Part shown: one piece after another, positions 16,739 through 24,234 of the stretch
Position numbering within the stretch: position 1 is the first letter of the stretch
How the letters are laid out: the number at the start of each line of letters is the position of its first letter
Assembly (NCBI GenBank): GCA_017634575.1
Contig: JAGBND010000157.1
Location: 1-38,569, forward strand
DNA length: 38,569 bases
Direction: 5' to 3'
DNA from: Bacillota bacterium
Lineage (GTDB): Bacteria > Bacillota > Clostridia > Lachnospirales > Bianqueaceae
The notes under the pieces: generated by a model
Told to the model about the DNA's origin: nothing
What the model saw: the letters and a program-made list of their open reading frames with translations, nothing else
Database searches by the model: none
Position numbers and translations under genes: made by a program

Positions 16739-17596
16739 ATGAATCAACGCACACTCAGACAGCTGATTATCGGCATGCTGGCCGCCCTGAACCTAGTCCT
16801 GGCTGTCTTTCTGATCCGTTCCTATACGAAAACCGATTCTGCCAGCGCGACGCATCTGGATGAAGTGCTTTTGCTCTACGAGAGAGCAGGGCTCAGCTTT
16901 GAGGAAACCCCGGTTCCTTCCTATAAAACCTGGACGGAGCTGCAGCTTGGCACAGCCGATCTGGATCAGATGGTGGAAAACTATCTGGACAGCCAGATGA
17001 TCACCAGCTACCGAAAGTCCTATATCTACGGCGCAAAGGCGCAGTACCAGACAGATTCGCTTACCTTTTTAACCAACCGGCCGCAGCATACCATTACCTA
17101 CACCAATGACGCGGCAGCCCCCTGGAAGATGCCCCAGGGTTTAACCGAAGATGAGCTGATGAGCATGATCCAGCCGCTGGCCAGACGTTTTGCCGAAAGC
17201 TGGCTGGGCGATGTCTTTCTGAGCGAATGGCGCAAAGATGAAAACGGCTACCGCTTTGTCTACCGGCAGATGAAAGAGGATCAGATTTATTTTTTTAATA
17301 CGATTTCGCTGCTGGTCACCATGGAAGGCGTTCGGACGGCGGTGGTGACGGTATGGGATATCAATGGTTCCGCCGGCTCGATTCAGGCCATACCCCAGGA
17401 TGAGATGCTGTATGCGGGGCTGATTCAGATCGGAAATGCCGGCGAAGCGCCGGGACATGTGGAAAGAATCTCCGATGGCTATGTCATTGCTTCCACATCG
17501 GCTCACGAAGGAGAGCAAACCGCCAGAGCTGTTCCGGTTCAGACCATTTATCTCTCATCCGGCCGCAGCTTCACCACCCGGTACTGCGGAAACTGA
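16739..17596 (+). CDS. yycI: WalK accessory protein, YycI-like
   Basis: 285-residue bitopic protein with helix ~8-26 (RQLIIGMLAALNLVLAVFLI) and an extracellular domain made of two repeat-like halves (for example ITYTNDAAAPW, then YFFNTISLLVTMEGVRTAVV). Length and order (after yycH) match WalI (YycI), which forms a complex with WalH and WalK. AAAGGGGGA lies before the ATG. No terminator is visible after it; the operon may end in the AT-rich region before the murA promoter. Confidence 0.78.
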   Translation: MNQRTLRQLIIGMLAALNLVLAVFLIRSYTKTDSASATHLDEVLLLYERAGLSFEETPVPSYKTWTELQLGTADLDQMVENYLDSQMITSYRKSYIYGAKAQYQTDSLTFLTNRPQHTITYTNDAAAPWKMPQGLTEDELMSMIQPLARRFAESWLGDVFLSEWRKDENGYRFVYRQMKEDQIYFFNTISLLVTMEGVRTAVVTVWDINGSAGSIQAIPQDEMLYAGLIQIGNAGEAPGHVERISDGYVIASTSAHEGEQTARAVPVQTIYLSSGRSFTTRYCGN

Positions 17597-17676
17597 ATTT
17601 GCCAATCGGATAAAGGATTGTGTCATGTGTATCGAAAGCAACCTTTGCATGTGCCATTTTTGTCAGAATAAATCTA

Positions 17677-17705
17677 TTTGCAAATAAAACAATCTATGTT
17701 ATAAT
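17677..17705 (+). promoter_or_regulatory. Promoter of murA
   Basis: TTTGCA, exact 17-bp spacer, TATAAT. The start should be near 17712, giving a ~115-nt leader with two hairpins. Confidence 0.8.
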
Positions 17706-17717
17706 ATTAGGACATCG

Positions 17718-17805
17718 AAGTTTTGCCGAAGGCAAAACTTGGCATGTATCCGATTTTTGAATTTCGCGCATCCAATATAGGATATCTCAGAGAAGAGAGG
17801 ATGCG
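17718..17805 (+). promoter_or_regulatory. Two hairpins in the murA leader
   Basis: Hairpin 1: perfect 10-bp arms AAGTTTTGCC and GGCAAAACTT with a GAA loop (17718-17740), near the 5' end of the mRNA and with no T tract. Hairpin 2: CGCATCC and GGATGCG (17767-17773, 17799-17805), ending 24 nt before the GTG. They could stabilise the RNA or control access to the ribosome site; neither matches a riboswitch I know. Confidence 0.5.
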
Positions 17806-17828
17806 ATATAAACTTACGAGGTGAAAAC

Positions 17829-19121
17829 GTGGACAAGCTTTGTATTCACGGCCGCAGACCGCTTTCGGGGGAGGTAGCCATCAGCGGTTCTAAAAATGCT
17901 GCAGTCGCTATTATTCCTGCAGCTTTGCTGGCAAGCGATGTGGTTACGCTTGAAAATGTACCTGATATTGCCGATGTTTCCAACCTGGTTGGAATCATGC
18001 GGGACATGAATGTTCAGGTTGACTATATAGACAGACATACTTTACGGATCGATTCCACCCACATGATCAACGACTGCGCCAACTCTGAAGGCGTCCGGAA
18101 AATGCGGGCATCCTATTATCTTTTAGGCGTGCTGCTGGGACGTTTCAAGCATGCCAGGGTTGCTTTCCCCGGCGGCTGCGACTTCGGCGTGCGGCCGATT
18201 GATTTGCATGTCAAAGGCTTTGAAGCGCTGGGAGCGCATGTAACGACAAAGGCCATTATCGAAATGAAGGCTGCAGAGCTTCTGGGCACCAACATCTTCC
18301 TGGATGTGGCAAGCGTAGGCGCAACCATCAATATTATGCTGGCCGCTGTGCTGGCGCATGGAACCACCGTCATCGAGAATGCTGCCAAGGAGCCGCATGT
18401 CGTGGATACGGCCAGCTTTCTTAATTCCATGGGCGCTGATGTAAAAGGCGCCGGCACCGATACCATCCGTATCCGGGGCGTCAGAAAGCTTCATGGCTCC
18501 GAGTATGCCATTATTCCCGATCAGATCGAAGCCGGCACCTATATGGTAGCCAGCGCGGTGACCGGCGGCGATATCAAAATCACCAACGTCATTCCCCGGC
18601 ATCTGGACAGCATTTCCGCAAAGCTGAGAGAAATCGGCATCCGGATTCGGGAAGAGGATGATGCCATTCGCGTAATCGGCGGAGGAAGGCTGAAGCCTAC
18701 CAAGGTTAAAACGCTTCCCTATCCCGGCTTTCCCACTGATATGCAGCCCCAGATGATGGTGCTGCTGTCCATGGTGGGAGGAACCAGCATGATCAATGAA
18801 TCCGTGACGGACAACCGGTTCCGCTATGTAGAACAGCTTAAAAAGATGGGCGCCAATATCGATGTGGAAGGCCATATTGCGATTATTGAGGGCGTGGATC
18901 GGCTTTCCGGCAGCGAGGTAGCCGCTACGGACTTAAGAGCAGGCGCGGCCATGGTGCTCGCCGGTCTGGCTGCGGAAGGCACAACTTATGTCACAAACAT
19001 TCACTATATCGACAGAGGCTATGAAGGCATGGTCGATAAGCTGCGGCTTCTGGGTGCAGACATCCAGCGGACAGGCGGCCGCGATCCGCAGCTTCGGGTG
19101 ATCAAGGATCATGCGGGCTAA
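17829..19121 (+). CDS. murA: UDP-N-acetylglucosamine 1-carboxyvinyltransferase
   Basis: Cytoplasmic enzyme of the first committed peptidoglycan step: enolpyruvyl transfer from phosphoenolpyruvate to UDP-GlcNAc. The 430 residues have SGSKNAAVA with catalytic K22/N23, the active-site loop PGGCDFGVRP with C117 (fosfomycin target), and repeated EPSP-fold elements such as GFPTDMQPQ and DLRAGAAMVLAG. GTG is the start, with AGGTG upstream and homologous N-terminus MDKLCIHG. Firmicutes often have two murA paralogues; which one this is cannot be told here. Its place between the Wal genes and rlmH links cell-wall control and synthesis. Confidence 0.95.
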   Translation: MDKLCIHGRRPLSGEVAISGSKNAAVAIIPAALLASDVVTLENVPDIADVSNLVGIMRDMNVQVDYIDRHTLRIDSTHMINDCANSEGVRKMRASYYLLGVLLGRFKHARVAFPGGCDFGVRPIDLHVKGFEALGAHVTTKAIIEMKAAELLGTNIFLDVASVGATINIMLAAVLAHGTTVIENAAKEPHVVDTASFLNSMGADVKGAGTDTIRIRGVRKLHGSEYAIIPDQIEAGTYMVASAVTGGDIKITNVIPRHLDSISAKLREIGIRIREEDDAIRVIGGGRLKPTKVKTLPYPGFPTDMQPQMMVLLSMVGGTSMINESVTDNRFRYVEQLKKMGANIDVEGHIAIIEGVDRLSGSEVAATDLRAGAAMVLAGLAAEGTTYVTNIHYIDRGYEGMVDKLRLLGADIQRTGGRDPQLRVIKDHAG

Positions 19122-19130
19122 ATAGATGGA

Positions 19131-19165
19131 AAACGGTCATGGCTTATGCTGTGGCCGTTTTTATT
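19131..19165 (+). terminator. Terminator of murA
   Basis: 13-bp stem (19131-19143 with 19148-19160, three G-U pairs), TTAT loop and a TTTTTATT tail. Confidence 0.7.
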
Positions 19166-19201
19166 GGAAAAATAGGCATATATTTGCGCGTGTGATGAAA
19201 A

Positions 19202-19684
19202 ATGCTTAAACTTACCCTTGTAACAGTTGGAAAAATCAAAGAGAGCTTCTTTCGGGAAGCCATCGCGGAATACAGCAAACGCATCAGCCGCTTCGCCCAT
19301 CTGCAGGTGCTGGAAGCAGCCGATGAAAAAACGCCGGACGGCGCTTCAGCCGCCGAGGAAGACAAGATCAGGGAAACAGAAGGAAAAAGAATCCTGCAGA
19401 AGATCCCGGATGGCGCTTATGTCATCACATTGGAGATCGAGGGCAGGCAGATGGATTCCGTTTCTCTGTCGCGCCTGATCGACACCAGGGAGAGGGAAGG
19501 AAAAAGCCATCTGGTCTTTGTGATCGGAGGTTCGCTGGGATTAAGCCCTGATGTCATCAGAAGGGCTGATTATCACCTGAGCTTCGGCCCCATGACCTTT
19601 CCCCATCAGCTGATGCGCGTCATGCTGATGGAACAGCTCTATCGGGCGTTTAAAATTCAAGCAGGTCAGCCTTATCACAAATAA
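19202..19684 (+). CDS. rlmH: 23S rRNA pseudouridine-1915 N3-methyltransferase
   Basis: SPOUT-fold methyltransferase that modifies helix 69 of 23S rRNA. The 160 residues match RlmH length. It has the SAM-binding knot FVIGGSLGLS, and the C-terminal block SFGPMTFPHQLMRVMLMEQLYRAF... ending in GQPYHK is diagnostic. It starts MLKLTLVTVGKIKE, also typical. The ribosome site is weak. rlmH lies near walRK in Bacillus too, so the neighbourhood is conserved. The lipid-kinase gene follows after 15 bp. Confidence 0.95.
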   Translation: MLKLTLVTVGKIKESFFREAIAEYSKRISRFAHLQVLEAADEKTPDGASAAEEDKIRETEGKRILQKIPDGAYVITLEIEGRQMDSVSLSRLIDTREREGKSHLVFVIGGSLGLSPDVIRRADYHLSFGPMTFPHQLMRVMLMEQLYRAFKIQAGQPYHK

Positions 19685-19699
19685 GGAGTTGAAAAAATA

Positions 19700-20653
19700 A
19701 TGAGAAATGTTTTTGTGATCAATCCAAAATCCGGTAATGGCAGAGCTTCCAGAAGACTGATCCGGAATATCAGAAGCGCAGGCAGCAAAAACAATCAGGT
19801 CTGCGAGATCTATCTGACGAAGGGGCCGGGGGATGCCGAGCGGTTTATCAAAGCTTATCTGAAGCATTGGAGCGAAGAGCAGGTCCGGCTGTATATGTGC
19901 GGCGGGGATGGCACGGTCAATGAAGGGGTGGATGCGCTGATGCATCTGGCCACCGAGAGCGGACAGCTTCCTTCTGCAGCGCTGGGCGTGGTGCCGGTGG
20001 GCTCGGGAAACGATTTTCTCAGAAGCTTCACCAATCATAAAGAGGCGCGAGATATCGAAAAGCAGCTTCGGGCAAAGCCGGCTTACTGTGATGTGCTTCG
20101 CATCACCGGACAGATTGAGGGGGAAGAGAAAACCTTATACTGCGATAATATCCTCAATATCGGTTTTGATTGTGATACGGTGGATACCACCAACCGGCTG
20201 CGTTCCAATCCGCTGATTCTTCCTTCCTTTTCCTACGCCATAGGCGCCCTCGTCACGTTGATTAAAAAAAGAGGTGTCCGGATGCATATGGAAGCGGAAG
20301 AGGGAACACTGTACGATGGGAAGCTGCTGCTCACCTGTATCGGCAACGGAAGCTATTGCGGCGGCGGCATGAAAACCAATCCCATGGCTTCTTTGCATGA
20401 TGGCATTATGGATATTAATCTGGTGAAGGATATCAGCCGCCTGCGGTTTTTGATGCTCTTTCCTTTATATATGAAGGGCAAGCATATGCAGAAAAAAGGC
20501 ATCGAAAAATATATCCGGACAGAAAAAACCAGCCGTGTGAAAATCACACCGCTGGATGGGAAAATGCGGATCTGTATTGATGGAGAAACCTGCGATGCAG
20601 GTGAAATCACGGTGGAGACGATCAAAGATGCCTTCCGGATTCTGATTCCTTAA
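19700..20653 (+). CDS. Diacylglycerol kinase family lipid kinase (DgkB/YegS type)
   Basis: Soluble or membrane-associated lipid kinase; family members phosphorylate diacylglycerol to phosphatidate. Motifs: NPKSGNGRA (8-16), nucleotide-binding GGDGTVNE (68-75), PVGSGNDFLR, and the C-terminal FCIGNG-like segment TCIGNGSYCGGGM. 317 residues is normal. AAGGAG precedes the ATG. It converges on the phospholipid cassette and overlaps psd by 4 bp tail to tail. Making phosphatidate would feed the CDP-diacylglycerol used by the neighbouring Pss. The substrate is inferred from family. Confidence 0.88.
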   Translation: MRNVFVINPKSGNGRASRRLIRNIRSAGSKNNQVCEIYLTKGPGDAERFIKAYLKHWSEEQVRLYMCGGDGTVNEGVDALMHLATESGQLPSAALGVVPVGSGNDFLRSFTNHKEARDIEKQLRAKPAYCDVLRITGQIEGEEKTLYCDNILNIGFDCDTVDTTNRLRSNPLILPSFSYAIGALVTLIKKRGVRMHMEAEEGTLYDGKLLLTCIGNGSYCGGGMKTNPMASLHDGIMDINLVKDISRLRFLMLFPLYMKGKHMQKKGIEKYIRTEKTSRVKITPLDGKMRICIDGETCDAGEITVETIKDAFRILIP

Positions 20654-21489
20654 TTGATTTTTTCTCCGAATTGGACAGGGGTTTCCAAACCTCTCCCGGA
20701 CCGGGCCAAAAGCCCGGTTTTTATTTTTGCCTGACCCTTTTGAAGCAGCAGGATAATGGTGCTGCCGCCAAACAGGAAGCGGCCTTTTTCCTGACCGCGG
20801 GAGAAAGAAAAGCCTGCAGGATTTTCAGGCAGATCGTTTTCGATGCGGCCGACCATCAATGCGCCGACCTCAATCTGGCAGATGCGGCCGAAGTGATCGG
20901 TATCCAGCAAGGTGATTTCCCGTGCATTCTCCGTAAAGACCGGAATATTTCTCAGAGCAATGGGACGTACCGTATGGAGCAGCCCGGGTATTTTTTTGTG
21001 CAGCAGCACCCGGCCGCTGTCCGGGTAAAAATACCGGTGATAATCGGTGACCTGGAGTCGGAATACCAGACACAGGCCGCCTTCAAAGGCTTCGGCAAGC
21101 GCCGGATCGCCCAGCAGGTCCGGGATGGTATACAGGCTTTGCTTGACCGGCAAGACGGTATGGTCCTGAATCGGATAGACGCTGAGCAAACCGTCACAGG
21201 GACAGATCAGGGCAGCCGGATCGGGATCGATCGGGCGCACCTCGGACCGGTATTTGCGGGTAAAGCAGTCATTGAAGGTCTGAAAATCGGTTGTTTCGCA
21301 AAGGGACAAATCCAGATGGCAGGCCTTTACATAAAAAGGAACCAGAAAGCGGGAGAGACGGGAAGATAGAAAAGACCCTGCAGCCCGGGACAGTGCCGGC
21401 CGGGTCAGGAACTTCAGCAAAAAGCGGCCTGGAAGCGTCCGATACAAAAACCAGGTGGAAAAGCTTGTTTTCGCCATAACAATCCCCAT
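20650..21489 (-). CDS. psd: Phosphatidylserine decarboxylase
   Basis: Membrane-associated pyruvoyl enzyme converting phosphatidylserine to phosphatidylethanolamine. The 279-residue proenzyme has the self-cleavage motif FGGST (G242/S243, S becoming the pyruvoyl group) plus D99 in CPCDG and H151 in TDYHRYFYP, which complete the catalytic set. It is the last gene of the PAP2-flippase-pss-psd operon, 23 bp after pss. Neither ATG 21489 nor ATG 21477 has a good ribosome site; the longer is given. The last codons on the opposite strand contain the terminator of the convergent lipid kinase gene. Confidence 0.93.
   Translation of the reverse strand: MGIVMAKTSFSTWFLYRTLPGRFLLKFLTRPALSRAAGSFLSSRLSRFLVPFYVKACHLDLSLCETTDFQTFNDCFTRKYRSEVRPIDPDPAALICPCDGLLSVYPIQDHTVLPVKQSLYTIPDLLGDPALAEAFEGGLCLVFRLQVTDYHRYFYPDSGRVLLHKKIPGLLHTVRPIALRNIPVFTENAREITLLDTDHFGRICQIEVGALMVGRIENDLPENPAGFSFSRGQEKGRFLFGGSTIILLLQKGQAKIKTGLLARSGRGLETPVQFGEKIN
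20700..20728 (+). terminator. Terminator of the lipid kinase gene, inside the psd coding region
   Basis: On the plus strand ACCGGGC, CAAAA loop, GCCCGGT and a long T tract (TTTTTATTTTT). It lies ~50 bp after the kinase stop and within the last codons of psd, where it encodes KTGLLAR. Confidence 0.85.
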
Positions 21490-21512
21490 TTCTAAGCGCG
21501 CGCTGCGCGCCC

Positions 21513-22208
21513 TTAACGCTTCAGGAAAATCCTAAGCAGCAGCATCACTAAAAACTCGGCAAATCCAATGCCGATCATGATCAGAATGCCTTTCAGGCCG
21601 GGCTTGGGAACCTTGATGGGCATGATAAACAGCAGGCCTGTTGCCATAATCACGGGGAAATAGATGATGGTAATATCCATGGGAAGCATATACTGCATCA
21701 TCATAATGCCGGGGAAAATCAGGGAGGCCGAGGTGACAGGCAGACCAAGGAAAAACTTTCGGCTGCCGGTTTCGGTTCTCTGCCGTTCTTCTTCGGTTAC
21801 GTTAAAATAGGCCAGGCGGATCAGAGCTGCCAGGATATATAAAATCAGCAGCGCATAAAGAAACCAGCGAAGGACTTCCAGTGCGCCGAAATGATGCGGG
21901 ACAAACAGCCTGGTAAGAAAGGGCGAAGTGCGGATCATGGCGGCGCCGATACAGGCCGGCAGGACACCGAAGGCTACCAGATCCGAAAGGGAGTCGATCT
22001 GAATACCGAAATTCTTTTCCATTTCGGTGCGGTTGTCCTTGGTGCGGGCAACCCGGCCGTCGAAAGCGTCGCACAGGCCGCAGAAGAGCAAAAAGAAGGT
22101 GCCGATGTAAGGGTGACCGGTACCGCTGAGCGAGATTATAATACCGGCCCCGGCTGATAAGAGGGAAAGATAGGTTAAAATGACCGTATAGTCGTAAAAA
22201 CCAATCAT
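21513..22208 (-). CDS. pssA: CDP-diacylglycerol-serine O-phosphatidyltransferase
   Basis: Integral membrane enzyme making phosphatidylserine from CDP-diacylglycerol and serine. The CDP-alcohol phosphotransferase motif is visible as CDAFDGRVAR then FGIQIDSLSD (D..DG..AR, then D...D). 231 residues with about seven helices matches type II bacterial Pss. GGAGGT precedes the ATG, which overlaps the flippase stop (ATGA). Pairing with psd supports serine as the alcohol rather than glycerol phosphate. Confidence 0.9.
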   Translation of the reverse strand: MIGFYDYTVILTYLSLLSAGAGIIISLSGTGHPYIGTFFLLFCGLCDAFDGRVARTKDNRTEMEKNFGIQIDSLSDLVAFGVLPACIGAAMIRTSPFLTRLFVPHHFGALEVLRWFLYALLILYILAALIRLAYFNVTEEERQRTETGSRKFFLGLPVTSASLIFPGIMMMQYMLPMDITIIYFPVIMATGLLFIMPIKVPKPGLKGILIMIGIGFAEFLVMLLLRIFLKR

Positions 22209-23317
22209 GTGGTCTGACCTCCCTTACGTTTCGATAGGTGAATATAAGTGACGATGACAATAATCAGGCTCAGAATTACACAGCCGTAGAAGGAAATGGA
22301 CCGGGAAAGAAGCACCAGCGCGGCGCTGCGTTCCGGATCGATAATGGCGCCGAAGCCGTCCAGCATCATCATATCGGTGACGCCCATGGCTCCTGGAATG
22401 GGGATAAAGGTGGCACCGATGGAGATGAGGCTTTGAACGCCGAAGAGTGAAGCGGCCCGGGACAGACAGACGCTAAGGGGCAGTGCGGTTTCGCCCGGGA
22501 CGGCGATCGTGGCAAGGTAGGTAAAGGATGTGACCGCCAGCTGGCAGGCGCGCTGGAGCAGATTAAGCAGATAGCACCGCCAGAGGGCTTTGGAATGGGA
22601 GCGGATGATAGAGGCGAAGGATTTGTATTCCTGAATCTGCAGCTCCAGTTTTTCCAGATGCTTGTCTGGATGCCGGTCAAGATGCAGCCTGGACATAAAA
22701 CGGATGATGGCCCTGCCTGCCTTCAGCACCCACCTGTCCTTCTTCAGAACCAGTAAAAACAGATCAAAGAGGGCGAGCTGTACGCCGAATCCGATCACGA
22801 TCAGCGTCTTTCCGAGGGGCCTGAAAAAGGTAAAGATGGCAGGATTAAAAAGCAGTGAAATGACGGCAAGCGTAATGATGGACAAGGTATACATGGCCAG
22901 GTTCATTACCAGGCTCACACTGGTGGCGGTCAGCGGAATGCCGTTTTTTACCATAAAGTAGGCGCAGGCTGGCTGCCCGCCGGTAGCGGAGGGAGTGATG
23001 GCGGAAAAATAGATGTCCGAGGCACCGTAAACGAGGGACTGCCGGATGCTGCAGGGATATCCGAAGGCCTTGACCAGGGCTCTAACAGCCATTCCTTCAA
23101 AGAAAATGAATCCAACCATGGAAAGGAAGGCGAGAACGAGGTACAGCAGGTCCGCCGTCCTGAGAAAGTTTTTGTATTCCTCCAGAGAAAGGCCCTTGGA
23201 TGCGGAAAAAACAGCCCAGACAGATGCAGCGGCAATGACGATAAACAAAACTGCCCACAACAGCTTTTTGCGTATATCTTTGGCAGTTCCGAAATCATTA
23301 CCTGGCGTAGCGGTCAT
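22205..23317 (-). CDS. Flippase-like / lysyl-phosphatidylglycerol synthase transmembrane family protein (UPF0104)
   Basis: 370-residue polytopic membrane protein with about eight helices. The family signature SDIYFSAITPSATGGQPACAY (~95-115; proline-glycine-rich) and the later FIPIPGAMGVTD match the MprF flippase-like/AglD/YbhN domain. It has no C-terminal synthase domain. In a phospholipid operon it could move lipids between leaflets; this is inference. It overlaps both neighbours by 4 bp (ATGA), with GAGGAA before its ATG. Confidence 0.87.
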   Translation of the reverse strand: MTATPGNDFGTAKDIRKKLLWAVLFIVIAAASVWAVFSASKGLSLEEYKNFLRTADLLYLVLAFLSMVGFIFFEGMAVRALVKAFGYPCSIRQSLVYGASDIYFSAITPSATGGQPACAYFMVKNGIPLTATSVSLVMNLAMYTLSIITLAVISLLFNPAIFTFFRPLGKTLIVIGFGVQLALFDLFLLVLKKDRWVLKAGRAIIRFMSRLHLDRHPDKHLEKLELQIQEYKSFASIIRSHSKALWRCYLLNLLQRACQLAVTSFTYLATIAVPGETALPLSVCLSRAASLFGVQSLISIGATFIPIPGAMGVTDMMMLDGFGAIIDPERSAALVLLSRSISFYGCVILSLIIVIVTYIHLSKRKGGQTT

Positions 23318-23976
23318 AGGGTGTTCCTCCGTGCTAATCGATCAATGGGGTTTTTTAACAGACGTGCTCCCAGAAGCCCCAGGAGAGCGGCGGCGATGCC
23401 TCCGGGAATATCCAGAAAGGCATGCTGCTTGACAAACATGACCGAAAGACATACCAGAAGGGAGAAAAGAATGTTTAAAGTCCGGCTGTATTTCGGGGGT
23501 CTTGAAAAAGAGAAAGCCGCGGCGCAGGCCATACAGCTTTCCAGCACATGGATGGAAGGGAAGAGGTTGTAGGGTTTGTCAACCTGATAGGCCAGATTTA
23601 CCAGGAAGGTAGCTGCGCCGGTGACTTCAAAAACAGGTCTGTCCATAACCGTCGGATAGAACACAAAGAAGATCAGACAGATCAGTTTGGAGAGGATATC
23701 TGCGGCAGCAAACCGGTAGAGAAAGGGTTTGCCTTCCCTGGCAATCAGAATCCAGCTGAGAAACCACTGGGCAAAGGCCAGAAAGTAAATGTAAATGAAA
23801 GCAGGAACAAAAGGAACCAACCGGTCGATTTCGGTCAGGACACTGTACCGGTTCACATCATCCATCAATAGCTGCGTGCCTGAAAAAACTACAAAATTAA
23901 CGAAAATCACAGCTGCTAAAGGTCCGATAGCGTAGGATGGGAGCAGCTTCTTAACGAAGTTTATAATCTTTGTCAT
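23314..23976 (-). CDS. PAP2-family membrane phosphatase or phosphotransferase
   Basis: 220 residues, about six helices. PAP2 motif 2 is FPSIHVLESC and motif 3 is KQHAFLDIPGG with the histidine and aspartate of the catalytic set, in the style of PAP2_3 / inositol-phosphorylceramide-synthase-like proteins. Motif 1 (KxxxxxxRP) is not clear; DRPVF is a partial candidate. It opens the phospholipid operon. Likely substrates are lipid phosphates such as phosphatidate or undecaprenyl diphosphate; this cannot be decided here. Confidence 0.85.
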   Translation of the reverse strand: MTKIINFVKKLLPSYAIGPLAAVIFVNFVVFSGTQLLMDDVNRYSVLTEIDRLVPFVPAFIYIYFLAFAQWFLSWILIAREGKPFLYRFAAADILSKLICLIFFVFYPTVMDRPVFEVTGAATFLVNLAYQVDKPYNLFPSIHVLESCMACAAAFSFSRPPKYSRTLNILFSLLVCLSVMFVKQHAFLDIPGGIAAALLGLLGARLLKNPIDRLARRNTL

Positions 23977-23985
23977 AGCGTTCCT

Positions 23986-24014
23986 ATTTTATCACCAGAA
24001 GGTTATTAATACAA
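23986..24014 (-). promoter_or_regulatory. Possible promoter of the phospholipid operon
   Basis: Minus strand TTGTAT, 17-bp spacer, TAAAAT. The predicted start would be only ~3 nt before the PAP2 ATG, leaving the AGGA motif outside the mRNA, so either the message is nearly leaderless or the true promoter lies further upstream. Confidence 0.35.
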
Positions 24015-24168
24015 CTTACAAATGGGTGGAGAAAGATTAAGATTAAAGAAATAATATATTAATGTGCGGGGGTGAGGCCTCCTGACAGCGCTGCGACTGC
24101 TGCACGATGGGCATGCATGCAGACAAGAGCGCTTTACGGCATGGATTTATTTGTCCTTCAAAAAAAGA

Positions 24169-24198
24169 TTGCCTTCCGTAATGGAAATGAGCTACAAT
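24169..24198 (+). promoter_or_regulatory. Promoter of the FGGY kinase-araD operon
   Basis: TTGCCT, 18-bp spacer, TACAAT, start near 24205. It rules out the in-frame ATG codons at 24181 and 24187 as starts. Confidence 0.5.
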
Positions 24199-24234
24199 AG
24201 AAGAAATGATTATTTCTCTCTGGAGGATGTAAAA

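Noticed and set aside
24151..24234. N-terminal extension of the FGGY kinase from upstream TTG or ATG codons
   Set aside because: A likely promoter (24169-24198) lies in this stretch, and the TTG at 24235 has the only good ribosome site and fits the family N-terminus.
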